DNA from: Amycolatopsis deserti
Lineage (GTDB): Bacteria > Actinomycetota > Actinomycetes > Mycobacteriales > Pseudonocardiaceae
Assembly (NCBI RefSeq): GCF_014653945.1
Contig: NZ_BNAU01000007.1
Location: 434,001 to 498,000, forward strand
Direction: 5' to 3'
DNA: 64,000 nucleotides
Shown here: positions 19,114-27,700 of the stretch, piece by piece
Layout: every line of letters starts with the position of its first letter
Numbering within the stretch: position 1 is the stretch's first letter
Program-made: the position numbers and the translations under genes
The notes under the pieces: generated by a model
Told to the model about the DNA's origin: nothing
Databases searched by the model: none
Seen by the model: only the letters and a program-made list of their open reading frames with translations

Positions 19114-19758
19114 ATGCGTGTGGTGATCGCCGAGGACGCGGTCCTGCTGCGGGCCGGGGTCGAGCGGTTGCTCGCCGACGAGGGCATCGACACGGTCGCC
19201 GCGGTCGACACCGGCGACGCGCTCGTCGGGGCCGTCACCGAACACAAACCGGACCTGGCGATCGTGGACGTCCGGATGCCACCGACGTTCACCGACGAGG
19301 GCCTGCGGGCCGCGCTCGCCGCTCGCGAGGCGGTCCCGGGCCTGCCGGTGCTGGTCCTGTCGCAGTACGTCGAGGAGAGCTACGCGGTCGAACTGCTGTC
19401 CGGCGGGGCCGGCGGCGTCGGCTACCTGCTGAAGGAACGCGTGGCCGATGTCGCCGACTTCCTCGACGCGGTCCGCCGTGTCGCCCGGGGCGGCACGGCC
19501 ATCGATCCGGAGGTGATCGCGCAGGTCATGGCTCGTGGACGGAAGAACCCGCTGGACGCGCTGACCGCGCGGGAGTCCGAGGTGCTCGGGCTGATGGCGC
19601 AGGGCCTGTCCAACTCGGCGATCGCCGCGTCGCTGGTCGTCTCGCACGGCGCGGTCGAGAAGCACATCGGCAACATCTTCGCCAAGCTCGGGCTGGAAGC
19701 CAGCGCGGAGGAACACCGCCGGGTGCGCGCGGTCCTCACCTACCTCGGCCGCCCCTAG
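19114..19758 (+). CDS. LuxR/NarL-family response regulator
   Basis: The 214-residue protein has a receiver domain (VVIAEDAVLLRAG, phospho-acceptor Asp in DLAIVDVRMPPTF near residue 52, Lys in GYLLKERVADV) and a LuxR helix-turn-helix (LTARESEVLGLMAQGLSNSA). It has the PPTFTDEG loop typical of the NarL-like regulators paired with PF13796 sensor kinases. It is in the same operon as the kinase and sensor gene. It ends head-on with the cupin gene, overlapping its stop by four bases. Confidence 0.92.
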   Translation: MRVVIAEDAVLLRAGVERLLADEGIDTVAAVDTGDALVGAVTEHKPDLAIVDVRMPPTFTDEGLRAALAAREAVPGLPVLVLSQYVEESYAVELLSGGAGGVGYLLKERVADVADFLDAVRRVARGGTAIDPEVIAQVMARGRKNPLDALTARESEVLGLMAQGLSNSAIAASLVVSHGAVEKHIGNIFAKLGLEASAEEHRRVRAVLTYLGRP

Positions 19759-20126
19759 CGGGTCCAGGGCGGCACGATCGTGGTGCCGCCCACCGTGCCG
19801 ACCATTCCGATCGACGTGCACACCGTCGCACGCGCCGGTTCCGGGGCCGGGTTGTCCAGCCGGAACAGGGTGTCCGGCGGCACGATCATGGCGTCCCCGG
19901 GGACGAGCCGGTGCACCTCACCGCCGAGGGTCAGGTCGAGCCCGCCGGACTGCAGCACGAACACCTCTTCCCGGCTCACCGAGTGCTCCTCGCCGGTCGT
20001 TCCCGGCGCGAGTTCCAGCAGCCACACGGCCAGCTCGGCGGATCCGCGGCTGGGCACGGCCAGCGGCCGGAACACCGCGCCGCCACGTTCGAACCGGGGC
20101 GCTTCCGCGAGTGTCGCGACGGGCAT
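19755..20126 (-). CDS. Cupin-domain protein
   Basis: This single cupin has 123 residues: the first motif is in PGTTGEEHSVSREEVFVLQSG (His and Glu ligands present) and the second in LVPGDAMIVPPDTLFRLDNP, where the usual His is replaced by Leu. Metal binding may therefore be weak. The ATG at 20126 has GGAGG six bases upstream. It is divergent from the MarR gene at 20204 across a short AT-rich region with two palindromes, so it is probably the regulator's target. The biochemical role is not known. Confidence 0.8.
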   Translation of the reverse strand: MPVATLAEAPRFERGGAVFRPLAVPSRGSAELAVWLLELAPGTTGEEHSVSREEVFVLQSGGLDLTLGGEVHRLVPGDAMIVPPDTLFRLDNPAPEPARATVCTSIGMVGTVGGTTIVPPWTR

Positions 20127-20149
20127 GTCGACCTCCAAGTAGTCAAGTA

Positions 20150-20193
20150 CCTTTACCAGTAATAAGGTAAAGGAGCTTGACCATATAGTCAAG
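20150..20193. promoter_or_regulatory. Two palindromic operators between the cupin and MarR genes
   Basis: Palindrome one has arms CCTTTACC (20150-20157) and GGTAAAGG (20166-20173) with an 8-base centre. Palindrome two, CTTGAC-CATATA-GTCAAG (20176-20193), is of the type bound by MarR proteins. A 15-bp direct repeat AAGGAGCTTGACCAT lies at 20170-20184 and 20191-20205; the second copy supplies the ribosome-binding site and start of the MarR gene, the first has ATA instead of ATG. The stretch is much richer in A+T than its surroundings, as expected for back-to-back promoters. Confidence 0.75.
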
Positions 20194-20203
20194 GAGCTTG
20201 ACC

Positions 20204-20659
20204 ATGACCGCTGGCGACATGCCGGGCCTGCTCGCGCTGACCTTCCGCGCACTGATGGACGAGATCCACGAACGCCTCGCCGAGGAGGGGTTCGCCGACG
20301 TCCGCCCCGCGCACGGCTTCGCATTCCACTTCCTGTCCCACCGCGCCGCCACGGCCGTCGAGCTCGGCGAGCACCTCGGCATCACCAAACAGGCCGCCGT
20401 GCAGCTCGTCGACGAACTGGCCGCGCGCGGCTACGTGGAACGCCGGCCGCATCCCACCGACCGCCGCAGCAGGCTGGTCGTCCTCGCGCCGCGTGGTTGG
20501 CGGTGCGTCGACCGGGTGGTGGCGCTGTCCAAGGAGGCCGAGGAGCGGTGGGTGAACCTGATCGGCGACGGGGATTTCGCCCGGATGCACCAAGGGTTGT
20601 CGGCGTTCGCGGCCGAGATGACCCGACATCGGAGGGTCACCGTGCGCCCGGTGTGGTGA
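20204..20659 (+). CDS. MarR-family transcriptional regulator
   Basis: This 151-residue winged-helix protein carries the MarR core: ATAVELGEHLGITKQAAVQL (helix-turn-helix), then ELAARGYVERRPHPTDRRSR with the conserved DxR in the wing (PTDRRS). The ATG at 20204 has AAGGAG seven bases upstream; a TTG at 20198 would fall too close to it. Upstream operators suggest autoregulation and control of the divergent cupin gene. The ligand is unknown. Confidence 0.88.
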   Translation: MTAGDMPGLLALTFRALMDEIHERLAEEGFADVRPAHGFAFHFLSHRAATAVELGEHLGITKQAAVQLVDELAARGYVERRPHPTDRRSRLVVLAPRGWRCVDRVVALSKEAEERWVNLIGDGDFARMHQGLSAFAAEMTRHRRVTVRPVW

Positions 20660-20753
20660 ATCGCTCCTCACCCGTTCTGACGGCGGCGCCCGGTCCGCCG
20701 CTCACCTACCATGGTCGGACGTCGCCATCGGTTTCCCGCACGAGGAGGGCTCC

Positions 20754-20972
20754 ATGACCGAAGAGAACGTCCGGTTCTTCGGCGGCCCCCTCGACGGCCG
20801 GGTCCAGACGCTCGACGACCCGGTGAGCGGCACGGTCATGCGGCACGTCCACCTGCACGAGGGCCCCAAGATCGAGACCTTCTACCAGCTCGGGTTCTCC
20901 CCGGAGGCCGGCTGGGAGTACCGGCTCTGCGGCCTGCCCGCCTCCGAGATCGACGAGGCTCGCGAGCTGTAG
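20754..20972 (+). CDS. Small conserved hypothetical protein (GGPLDG type)
   Basis: The 72-residue polar protein starts MTEENVRFFGGPLDGRVQTL and has a typical GAGGAGGG ribosome-binding site just before the ATG. The FFGGPLDG N-terminus occurs in a group of small uncharacterised actinobacterial and phage proteins. There is no membrane segment and no metal motif beyond scattered His residues (MRHVHLHEG). It appears to be monocistronic; function unknown. Confidence 0.7.
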   Translation: MTEENVRFFGGPLDGRVQTLDDPVSGTVMRHVHLHEGPKIETFYQLGFSPEAGWEYRLCGLPASEIDEAREL

Positions 20973-21069
20973 GTAGGGCGCACCCCACCACGGTCCTGCA
21001 CCTGTCCCCCGCCCGAAGACGGCGGTCTGCCCGGCTGTGCCGGGAACCCGTTGCGACCAGGCTGAACGC

Positions 21070-22353
21070 ATGCGACCAAGCCTGCGGCAGGCCCCGGCGG
21101 GAGCCCGCGACACCTTCCTCGACGTGGTCCGCGCGACCGCGATCCTCGCCGTCATCGGGCAGCACTGGCTGATGCCCGTCCTCAGCTACGACGACGGCCG
21201 TCTCGCGACCGGCAACGCGCTGGCCACCCCCGGCTGGTGGGCGCTGACCTGGCTGTCGCAGGTCATGCCGATGGTGTTCTTCGCCGGTGGCGCGGCCAAC
21301 CTGATGTCGATGCGCCGCGCCGCGTCGACGCGGGACTGGCTGTCCACGCGTCTGAAGCGCCTGCTGATCCCGGTGCTGCCGCTGTTCGCGGTGTGGCTGC
21401 TCGCCCCGGACCTGCTGCGCGACCTCGGCGCGCCGGAGCAACCGGTGCAGATCGCGGGCGCGATCGCCGGGCAGCTGCTGTGGTTCCTCGCCGTCTACCT
21501 GATCACCGTCGCCGCGACGCCGCTGATGCTGGCCGCGCACCGGCGCTGGGGCCTGGGCGTGCCGCTGGTGCTGACCGGGCTCGCGGTGATCGTCGACTTC
21601 GGACGGTTCGAAGTGTTCGGCCCGCTCGGCTACGCCAACGCGGTGTTCGTCTGGCTCGCGGTGCACCAGCTCGGCTTCTCCTACGCCGAGGGGCGCCTGG
21701 GCACGCTGAGCCGTCGTGGTGCGGCCGGGCTGGCCGTCGCCGGGTTCGGGGTGACCGCGCTGGCCGTCGCGTTCGGGCCGTACCCGGCGAGCATGATCGG
21801 CATGCCGGGCGCGCCGGTGTCCAACATGAGCCCGCCCACCGCCGTCCTGATGAGCCTCGCCGTGGGCCAGGCCGGGTTCTGGCTCGCGCTCAAGCCGACA
21901 CTGGCCACGCTGGCCGAGCGCCCGGCCGTCGCCGCCGTGCTGCGCTGGAGCGGGCCGCGGTTCATGAGCCTGTACCTGTGGCACATGCCGGCGCTGGTCG
22001 TCGTCGCGGGCATCGCGGTGCTCGGCTTCGGCTACGCGACGCCGGAACCCGGCAGCGCGGACTGGTTCGCCGTCGCCCCGCTGTGGCTCGGCGCCGCCGC
22101 CGTCGTGCTGGCCGGCCTGCTGAAGGCGTTCGGCCGCTTCGAAACCCGGCCGAGCCCGGCCGCCACCGTCCCGGCCGGACAGCTCGCCGCGGCCACCGTG
22201 CTGGGCTCCGCCGGGCTGCTCGGCCTGGCCGCGAAGGGGTTCACCACCCCGATGGGCACCGGGATGCTCTCCGGCCCGGTGCCGTGGGTCGCGCTGGTGC
22301 TGGCCGCCTTGCTGCTGGCGTCGAAACCGGTGCGGGTCGCGGTCAGACGTTGA
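21070..22353 (+). CDS. Acyltransferase 3-family membrane protein
   Basis: The protein has 427 residues and about ten membrane helices. The N-terminal DTFLDVVRATAILAVIGQHW segment, with its conserved Arg and His in and after the first helix, is the signature of the acyltransferase_3 family (PF01757), integral enzymes that O-acylate sugars, lipids or antibiotics. Another family segment is FMSLYLWHMPALVVVAG. An open frame extends upstream to 21037 but the family N-terminus starts at ATG 21070. It converges with the amidohydrolase gene, overlapping it by 11 bp at the stop codons. Confidence 0.87.
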   Translation: MRPSLRQAPAGARDTFLDVVRATAILAVIGQHWLMPVLSYDDGRLATGNALATPGWWALTWLSQVMPMVFFAGGAANLMSMRRAASTRDWLSTRLKRLLIPVLPLFAVWLLAPDLLRDLGAPEQPVQIAGAIAGQLLWFLAVYLITVAATPLMLAAHRRWGLGVPLVLTGLAVIVDFGRFEVFGPLGYANAVFVWLAVHQLGFSYAEGRLGTLSRRGAAGLAVAGFGVTALAVAFGPYPASMIGMPGAPVSNMSPPTAVLMSLAVGQAGFWLALKPTLATLAERPAVAAVLRWSGPRFMSLYLWHMPALVVVAGIAVLGFGYATPEPGSADWFAVAPLWLGAAAVVLAGLLKAFGRFETRPSPAATVPAGQLAAATVLGSAGLLGLAAKGFTTPMGTGMLSGPVPWVALVLAALLLASKPVRVAVRR

Positions 22354-23233
22354 GCAGCTTCGCCGGGGTGTCGTGCAGGACGGCCCGCAGGAAGTCGTCC
22401 CCGAGGCGGTCGTCGGCAGCCCAGCCGGCGACCGCCCGCAGTTGCGTGGCGTAGGAGTACGGGATGTTCGGGAAGTCGGTGCCGAGCACGATCCGGTCGG
22501 CGATGTCGGCCAGCCGGCTGGTCCAGTCGGGCGGCAGCGGCATCAGCTTCTCGGTGAACGGGACGCCGACCATCGTCGTGTCCAGGTGGACGCGCGGATA
22601 CCGCTCGACGAGCGCGAGCGCCTCGTCGTACTCGGGCATCCCGGCGTGCGCGAGCACCGCGGTCAGCCGCGGATGCCGGGCCAGCACCTCGCCGAACACG
22701 TCGAGCCCGGTGTGCGGGCCCGGTTCGGGCCCGTGTCCGGCGTGGACGACGACCGGCACCCCGGCCTCGGCGAGCGCGCCCCACGCCGGGTCGAGCAGGT
22801 CGTCCCGCGGGTCGTAGGCGCCGACCTGGACGTGCGCCTTGAAGCAGCGGGCGCCGGCCTGCAGCGCCTCGACGACGTAGGTGGCGGCCGACGGTTCCGG
22901 GTAGAGGGTCGCGGTGGGCACGGCGGCCGGGACGCGCTCGGCGAACTCGCGCAGCCAGCCGTTGAGCCACTGGGCCATGCCGGGCTTGTGCGGGTAGGCC
23001 AGCGGCGCGTACCGCAGCACCCCGAACGACTCGAGCAGGGCGACCCGCTCGTCCTCGGCTACGCGGTACTGGATGGGCCAGGAGTAGCCGGTGCGCTCAC
23101 CGATCCGGTCGAAGTAGGCCCAGACCTTGACCAGCATCCGCTCGGGCAGGAAGTGCAGGTGCAGGTCGACCAGACCGTCCAGGCCGAGGCTCCGCACCCA
23201 GCCGCGGATGTCCTCGTCGCGCTCCGGCCCCAC
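22343..23233 (-). CDS. Amidohydrolase-superfamily protein (amidohydrolase_2 type)
   Basis: The 296-residue TIM-barrel hydrolase has metal motifs DLHLHFLPER (HxH near the N-terminus), VVVHAGHGPE, LAHAGMPEYDE and the C-terminal Asp in LGTDFPNIPYS. The pattern fits the amidohydrolase_2 group (decarboxylases and lactonases such as ACMSD). The GTG start at 23233 directly abuts the smpB stop at 23234, so it is read with smpB. The substrate is unknown; the neighbours give no pathway hint. Confidence 0.85.
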   Translation of the reverse strand: MGPERDEDIRGWVRSLGLDGLVDLHLHFLPERMLVKVWAYFDRIGERTGYSWPIQYRVAEDERVALLESFGVLRYAPLAYPHKPGMAQWLNGWLREFAERVPAAVPTATLYPEPSAATYVVEALQAGARCFKAHVQVGAYDPRDDLLDPAWGALAEAGVPVVVHAGHGPEPGPHTGLDVFGEVLARHPRLTAVLAHAGMPEYDEALALVERYPRVHLDTTMVGVPFTEKLMPLPPDWTSRLADIADRIVLGTDFPNIPYSYATQLRAVAGWAADDRLGDDFLRAVLHDTPAKLLNV

Positions 23234-23710
23234 CTAGCGGCGGCCCTTCAGCGCCCGTCCCATGGCGCGGGTCATCTCGCGCTGGGCGTCCCGCTTGGCC
23301 AGGTCCTGGCGCTTGTCGTAGGCCTTCTTGCCCTTCGCCAGCGCCAGCTCGACCTTGACCTTGCCGTCCTTGAAGTACATCGACAGCGGGACGAGCGAGA
23401 GCCCGCCCTCCTTGGTCTTGCCGATCAGCTTCTCGATCTCGCCCTTGTGCAGCAGCAGCTTCCGCTTGCGCCGCGACTCGTGGTTGGTCCAGGTGCCGTG
23501 CTCGTACTCGGGGATGTGGACGTTGCGCAGCCACACCTCCCCGTCGTCGACGGTGGCGAACGCGTCGACCAGCGAGGCACGGCCCGCCCGCAGGCTCTTC
23601 ACCTCGGTGCCCACCAGCGCGATCCCGGCCTCATAGGTGTCCAGCACCGCGTAGTCGTGCCGCGCGCGGCGGTTCGACGCGATCACCTTGGAGCCTCGTT
23701 CCTTGGGCAT
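23234..23710 (-). CDS. smpB: SsrA-binding protein SmpB
   Basis: This is a 158-residue OB-fold RNA-binding partner of tmRNA. Family features are the N-terminal [59 protein letters not shown] and the basic C-terminal tail [20 protein letters not shown] that enters the ribosomal mRNA channel. ATG 23710. It is the last conserved gene of the block prfB-ftsE-ftsX-smpB; the ssrA gene itself lies 6.2 kb away, on the same strand. Confidence 0.97.
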   Translation of the reverse strand: MPKERGSKVIASNRRARHDYAVLDTYEAGIALVGTEVKSLRAGRASLVDAFATVDDGEVWLRNVHIPEYEHGTWTNHESRRKRKLLLHKGEIEKLIGKTKEGGLSLVPLSMYFKDGKVKVELALAKGKKAYDKRQDLAKRDAQREMTRAMGRALKGRR

Positions 23711-23750
23711 AGGTCCAGGTTATCCCACACGTCCCGGCTGGAGCACGGCG

Positions 23751-24647
23751 TTAATGCCGCACGTAGAGCCGCAGCGTCAGGTACCCGGTGGTGGCCGAGA
23801 TGATGATCGACGCCAGCAGCAGCCACGGCGCCACCACGATCACGTCCAGCACCTGGATGTTCGGGATGATCCCGCCGGTGACGGACAGGATGCGGTCGAT
23901 GAACGCGAACTTCGCCGCGATCAGGCCGCCCACCGCGATCGCCCAGCCGATGACGCCGGTGACCACCGCTTCCAGGAGGAACGGCAGCTGCGTGTACCAG
24001 CGGGTGGCGCCGACGAGGCGCATGATGCCGACCTCGGTGCGCCGCGTGAACGCCGAGATCTGCACCGTGTTGGAGATCAGCAGCAGCGCGGCGAGCGCCT
24101 GGATGAGGGCGATGACGAACGTGCCGTCACGCACGCCGCCGAGGACGCCGAAGAAGCGGTCGAGGAACTGCTTCTGGTCGTCGACCCGGGACACGCCGGG
24201 GCGGGTGGCGTACTCCTGGGTGATGACGTCGCTGCGGCTCGGGTCCTTGAGCTTGACCTGCAGCGACGCCGGCAGCGCCTCCGGGCGGGCGGACTGGACC
24301 AGGATGGGGTTGTCCTGGAAGAGCTTCTTGAACCGCTCGTAGGCCTGGTCGCGGTTTTCGAACACGACGGACTCGACGGCCGGGTTGCTGTTCAGGTCGG
24401 CCAGCAGTCCGCGGCACGGGTCCTGGGTGCAGGACTTGTCGTTGGCGCTGACGTCCTGCGTGAGATACAGCGAGACCTCGACGTCGGCCATGTAGTTGAC
24501 CTGCATCTTGTCGATGGTCCGCACGATCAGCAACCCACCGCCGAGCATGCCGAGCGAGATGGCCGTGGTGATGATCATCGCGATGGTCATCGTGATGTTG
24601 CGGCGCAGGCCGGTGAAGACCTCGCTGAACACGAAACTGGCACGCAT
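23751..24647 (-). CDS. ftsX: Cell-division permease-like protein FtsX
   Basis: This 298-residue protein has one N-terminal membrane helix (MTIAMIITTAISLGMLGGGL), a large extracellular domain of about 120 residues with a Cys pair (CTQDPC), and three C-terminal helices of the FtsX/MacB permease fold. Together with FtsE it transmits signals to peptidoglycan hydrolases of the RipC type during division. The ATG at 24647 lies 46 bp after the ftsE stop. Length and order are those of other actinobacteria. Confidence 0.96.
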   Translation of the reverse strand: MRASFVFSEVFTGLRRNITMTIAMIITTAISLGMLGGGLLIVRTIDKMQVNYMADVEVSLYLTQDVSANDKSCTQDPCRGLLADLNSNPAVESVVFENRDQAYERFKKLFQDNPILVQSARPEALPASLQVKLKDPSRSDVITQEYATRPGVSRVDDQKQFLDRFFGVLGGVRDGTFVIALIQALAALLLISNTVQISAFTRRTEVGIMRLVGATRWYTQLPFLLEAVVTGVIGWAIAVGGLIAAKFAFIDRILSVTGGIIPNIQVLDVIVVAPWLLLASIIISATTGYLTLRLYVRH

Positions 24648-24693
24648 CGGGGAGCTGGTTCCTCAGGTCGGGGGCTGGCGGGGTTCGGGGTGA

Positions 24694-25383
24694 CTAGCGG
24701 CCGACGCCGTACACGCCCCGGGCGTCGTCGCGGATCACCTTGCCGAGCTGCAGCTCGACGACCCGGCGCCGCATGGAGTCCACGATGGAGTGGTCGTGGG
24801 TGGCCATCAGGACGGTGGTGCCGGTGCGGTTGATCCGCTCCAGCAGCAGCATGATGTCCTGGCTGGTGTCGGGGTCGAGGTTCCCGGTGGGCTCGTCGGC
24901 GAGCAGCACGAGCGGCCGGTTGACGAACGCGCGGGCGATCGCCACCCGCTGCTGCTCACCACCGGAGAGCTCGTGCGGCATCCGGTCGGCCTTCCCTTCC
25001 AGCCCGACCAGCTCCAGCACCTCCGGCACCACCTTCTTGATGGTGTGCTTCGGCTTGCCGATGACCTCGAGCGCGAACGCGACGTTCTCCGCGACGGTCT
25101 TGTTGCCGAGCAGCCGGAAGTCCTGGAAGACGCAGCCGATGGTCTGCCGCAGGCGGGGGATCCGGCGGCGGGCCATCTTGGCGACGTCGAAGTTGGACAC
25201 GAAGACCCGGCCCTTGGTGGGGACCTCCTCGCGCAGCAGCAGGCGCAGGAACGTCGACTTGCCGGACCCGGAGGGCCCGATCAGGAAGACGAACTCGCCC
25301 TTGTCCACGTCGACCGACACGTTCTCGAGTGCGGGACGCGTCGACGTCTTGTAGACCTTGGAGACACTGTCGAGCCGAATCAC
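24694..25383 (-). CDS. ftsE: Cell-division ATP-binding protein FtsE
   Basis: This is a 229-residue ABC ATPase: Walker [10 protein letters not shown] (residues 36-44), Q-loop in CVFQDFRLL, signature [15 protein letters not shown], Walker [12 protein letters not shown] and H-loop ATHDHSIVD. It pairs with FtsX. GTG 25383 is the start ([11 protein letters not shown]). It lies 64 bp downstream of prfB, the conserved order in actinobacteria. Confidence 0.96.
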   Translation of the reverse strand: MIRLDSVSKVYKTSTRPALENVSVDVDKGEFVFLIGPSGSGKSTFLRLLLREEVPTKGRVFVSNFDVAKMARRRIPRLRQTIGCVFQDFRLLGNKTVAENVAFALEVIGKPKHTIKKVVPEVLELVGLEGKADRMPHELSGGEQQRVAIARAFVNRPLVLLADEPTGNLDPDTSQDIMLLLERINRTGTTVLMATHDHSIVDSMRRRVVELQLGKVIRDDARGVYGVGR

Positions 25384-25447
25384 GGTGGGCCATCCTACCC
25401 ATGGGCGTCGTTAAGCCCGGGTTGGCCTATTGCGTAGGTCTCGCTGA

Positions 25448-26551
25448 TTACGCAGCGTTGGCTTGCTTGCGCCAGCGGATACCGGCCTCGAGGAAGTCGT
25501 CGATCTCCCCGTCGAGCACGGAGCTGGGGTTACCCACCTCGTGTTCGGTGCGCAGGTCCTTGACCATCTGGTACGGGTGCAGAACGTAGTTGCGCATCTG
25601 GTTGCCCCAGCTCGAGCCGGAGTCCTTGAGGGCGTCGAGCTCAGCGCGCTCCTCCTCCTTCTTCTTGAGGAGGAGTTTGGCCTGGAGGACCTTGAGCGCG
25701 GCGGCCTTGTTCTGCAGCTGCGACTTCTCGTTCTGGCAGGACACGACGATGCCGGTGGGCAGGTGGGTGATGCGCACCGCGGAGTCGGTGGTGTTGACGC
25801 TCTGCCCGCCGGGGCCGGAGGAGCGGAAGACGTCGACCCGGATGTCCTTCTCCGGGATCTCGACGTGGTCGACCTCCTCGACCTCGGGCAGCACCTCGAC
25901 GTGGGCGAACGACGTCTGGCGGCGGCCCTGGTTGTCGAACGGCGAGATCCGGACGAGCCGGTGGGTGCCCTGCTCGACGGAGAGGGTGCCGTAGATGTAG
26001 GGCGCCGCGACCTTGAAGGTGGCCGACTTGATGCCGGCCTCTTCGGCGTAGGAGATGTCGTAGACGTCGGTCGGGTAGCCGTGGCGCTCGGCCCAGCGCA
26101 GGTACATGCGCAGGAGCATCTCGGCCCAGTCGGCCGCGTCGACGCCGCCGGCTTCCGCGCGGATGGTGACCACCGCGTTGCGGTCGTCGTACTCGCCGGA
26201 GAGCAGGGTGCGGACCTCGAGGGCGTCCACTTCCTTGGCGAGACGGGTCAGCTCGCCCTCGGCCTCGGCCTTGCTGGCGTTGTCGCCCTCGGCCTCGGCG
26301 AGTTCGTGGAGCACCTCGAGGTCGTCGAGCCGCTGGCGCAGGTCGGTGACCCGGCGCAGCTCGGCCTGCCGGTGGGACAGCTGGCTGGTGACCTTCTGCG
26401 CGGCCTCCGGGTCGTCCCACAGGTTGGGGTTGGACGCCTGCTCTTCCAGGTCAGCCACCTGGGCGCGCAGGGCGTCGAGGTCCATGACGGACTCGACCTG
26501 CGCCAGTTTGCCGGCGAGGTCCTTCAGGTCGGCTGCGAAGTCACCACTCAC
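25448..26551 (-). CDS. prfB: Peptide chain release factor 2
   Basis: RF2 recognises UGA and UAA stop codons. Its specificity tripeptide SPF is in [16 protein letters not shown] and the peptidyl-hydrolysis GGQ motif is in [17 protein letters not shown]. Length from GTG 26551 is 367 residues ([10 protein letters not shown]); a TTG at 26560 would add three residues, and neither has a good ribosome-binding site, so the start is uncertain by three codons. There is no in-frame UGA and no programmed frameshift, in line with other actinobacteria. Confidence 0.95.
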   Translation of the reverse strand: MSGDFAADLKDLAGKLAQVESVMDLDALRAQVADLEEQASNPNLWDDPEAAQKVTSQLSHRQAELRRVTDLRQRLDDLEVLHELAEAEGDNASKAEAEGELTRLAKEVDALEVRTLLSGEYDDRNAVVTIRAEAGGVDAADWAEMLLRMYLRWAERHGYPTDVYDISYAEEAGIKSATFKVAAPYIYGTLSVEQGTHRLVRISPFDNQGRRQTSFAHVEVLPEVEEVDHVEIPEKDIRVDVFRSSGPGGQSVNTTDSAVRITHLPTGIVVSCQNEKSQLQNKAAALKVLQAKLLLKKKEEERAELDALKDSGSSWGNQMRNYVLHPYQMVKDLRTEHEVGNPSSVLDGEIDDFLEAGIRWRKQANAA

Positions 26552-26576
26552 AACCTTCAAGGTTACGGCACGGGAC

Positions 26577-26601
26577 GCGGCCGGTTACGGGAACCGGCCG
26601 C
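26577..26601 (-). terminator. Hairpin between the PadR gene and prfB
   Basis: Perfect 10-bp arms GCGGCCGGTT (26577-26586) and AACCGGCCGC (26592-26601) enclose a 5-base loop, 18 bp after the stop of the PadR gene and about 25 bp before prfB. It likely ends the PadR transcript; no U-tract. Confidence 0.55.
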
Positions 26602-26619
26602 TTCGTCCCTCGTGGCCGG

Positions 26620-27120
26620 TCAGAGCCCGCTGACCACGTCGACCAGCTTCAGCGCCCCGCGCACGCACGTCTGGTGGTACTCGGCGGTCGCCTTGCTGAG
26701 CGGGTCGGTGGCGGCCTTGACGGCGGCCCTGGCCTCGTCGAGTTCCTCCTGGTAGGCGGCCCGCGCGGTGTCGATGAGGGCGGCACGCTGCTTGGGCGTG
26801 AGCAAACCGGCGTGCACCAGGCGCAGGATCAGGGGGCTGCGGAGGTGGTCGGGGCCGGCGTCGGAGGTCAGCCAGGCCTTGAAGGCCTTCTTCCCGGCGG
26901 CGGTGATCAGGTACTGCTGGCTGGAGCGCGGTCCTTGCTTGCCGAGCCGGACGAGCCCTTCCTTGGCGAGGGCGGGCAGCTCACGGTAGACCTGGCTGCG
27001 GGTGACGCTGAAGAACGTCCCGAACCGCTCCTCCGCCGCCGCAACCAGCTGCCCCCCGGTGGCCGGGCCGTCCTGGAGCAGGCCGAGCAATGCCGCTGCT
27101 GTTGCATTGAGTTCAGACAC
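26620..27120 (-). CDS. PadR-family transcriptional regulator
   Basis: The 166-residue protein has an N-terminal winged helix (NATAAALLGLLQDGPATGGQ; FFSVTRSQVYRELPALAKEG; then PRSSQQYLITAAGKKAFKAW as the wing) and a C-terminal dimerising helical domain (LILRLVHAGLLTPKQRAALI). The start is GTG 27120 (MSELNATAAALLG). Two TGTCCACANNGGTCA direct repeats lie 30-66 bp upstream and could be its operator. No obvious target gene is adjacent other than itself. Confidence 0.88.
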   Translation of the reverse strand: MSELNATAAALLGLLQDGPATGGQLVAAAEERFGTFFSVTRSQVYRELPALAKEGLVRLGKQGPRSSQQYLITAAGKKAFKAWLTSDAGPDHLRSPLILRLVHAGLLTPKQRAALIDTARAAYQEELDEARAAVKAATDPLSKATAEYHQTCVRGALKLVDVVSGL

Positions 27121-27149
27121 ACCTACAAGGTGCCACTTTTCCGCCGATC

Positions 27150-27186
27150 TGTCCACAGTGGTCACGGTCAATGTCCACAAAGGTCA
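27150..27186. promoter_or_regulatory. Direct repeats upstream of the PadR gene
   Basis: TGTCCACAGTGGTCA (27150-27164) and TGTCCACAAAGGTCA (27172-27186) share 13 of 15 bases and are 22 bp apart, about two helical turns. They may be an operator for the PadR protein. Each also contains a TGTCCACA core like a streptomycete DnaA box, so a replication-protein role is an alternative. Confidence 0.5.
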
Positions 27187-27231
27187 TTACCTTCCCCCGT
27201 CCGGCCCAATCGGGGGTGACCCAAGCGCACG

Positions 27232-27260
27232 AAAAAGGCCCGGTTCAGATGAACCGGGCC
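27232..27260 (-). terminator. Rho-independent terminator of the initiator tRNA gene
   Basis: Arms GGCCCGGTTCA (27237-27247) and TGAACCGGGCC (27250-27260) form an 11-bp perfect stem with a two-base centre; on the minus strand it is followed by five T residues (27232-27236). It starts 10 bases after the encoded CCA of the tRNA. This is one of the few terminators in the window with a U-tract. Confidence 0.85.
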
Positions 27261-27269
27261 CTCTTCCAC

Positions 27270-27346
27270 TGGTAGCGGGGACAGGATTTGAACCTGCGAC
27301 CTCTGGGTTATGAGCCCAGCGAGCTACCGAGCTGCTCCACCCCGCG
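27270..27346 (-). tRNA. tRNA-fMet (CAT), initiator
   Basis: The minus strand codes CGCGGGGTGGAGCAGCTCGG and on to CCCCGCTACCA, with anticodon CAT in GGGCTCATAACCC and CCA encoded (27270-27272). Initiator features are the unpaired C1-U72 at the acceptor end and three consecutive G-C pairs (GGG/CCC) in the anticodon stem. The body, 27273-27346, is identical to the second copy at 54939-55012. Confidence 0.97.
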
Positions 27347-27700
27347 CTGTAAGAACCACTATACACACCCCGCCAGGCCGCCCACACGGACCCCCTAGTC
27401 CACACGGGACAAGGCCACAAAGGCCACTCAGGCCACTCCAGCGCCACCAGCTCCCGCCGATGCGGATCACTCCCACGCGCCGCCGGCACGCGGACCGTGA
27501 GCAGTCCTGGGGCGGATCTCCGGACCCACGACGTTGCTAACGATTGCAAAACGATCACGCCATGAACCTCCGCGAATCTCGAGCCGTGACTCGAAGTGCA
27601 CTACGTGGCGCTCATTGTGACGCTTGACGCACCGCCAGGGCCGTGCCTATGGTTCTGCAACCGATTGCAAGCAGCATCGGCGAACCAGAAGGAGATTCCT
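27347..27700. other. 354-bp intergenic region with two LacI-type operators
   Basis: There is no gene here. TGCTAACGATTGCA (27535-27548) and TGCAACCGATTGCA (27656-27669) are two copies of the 14-bp palindrome described as the LacI-type operator of this region. The second ends 31 bp before the SDR start and the ribosome-binding site AAGGAG is at 27689-27694. The rest (27350-27530) is GC-rich without visible structure. Confidence 0.75.

Noticed and set aside
25448..26560. Programmed +1 frameshift in prfB.
   Set aside because: The reading frame is continuous from the start to the stop with no in-frame UGA near the N-terminus.
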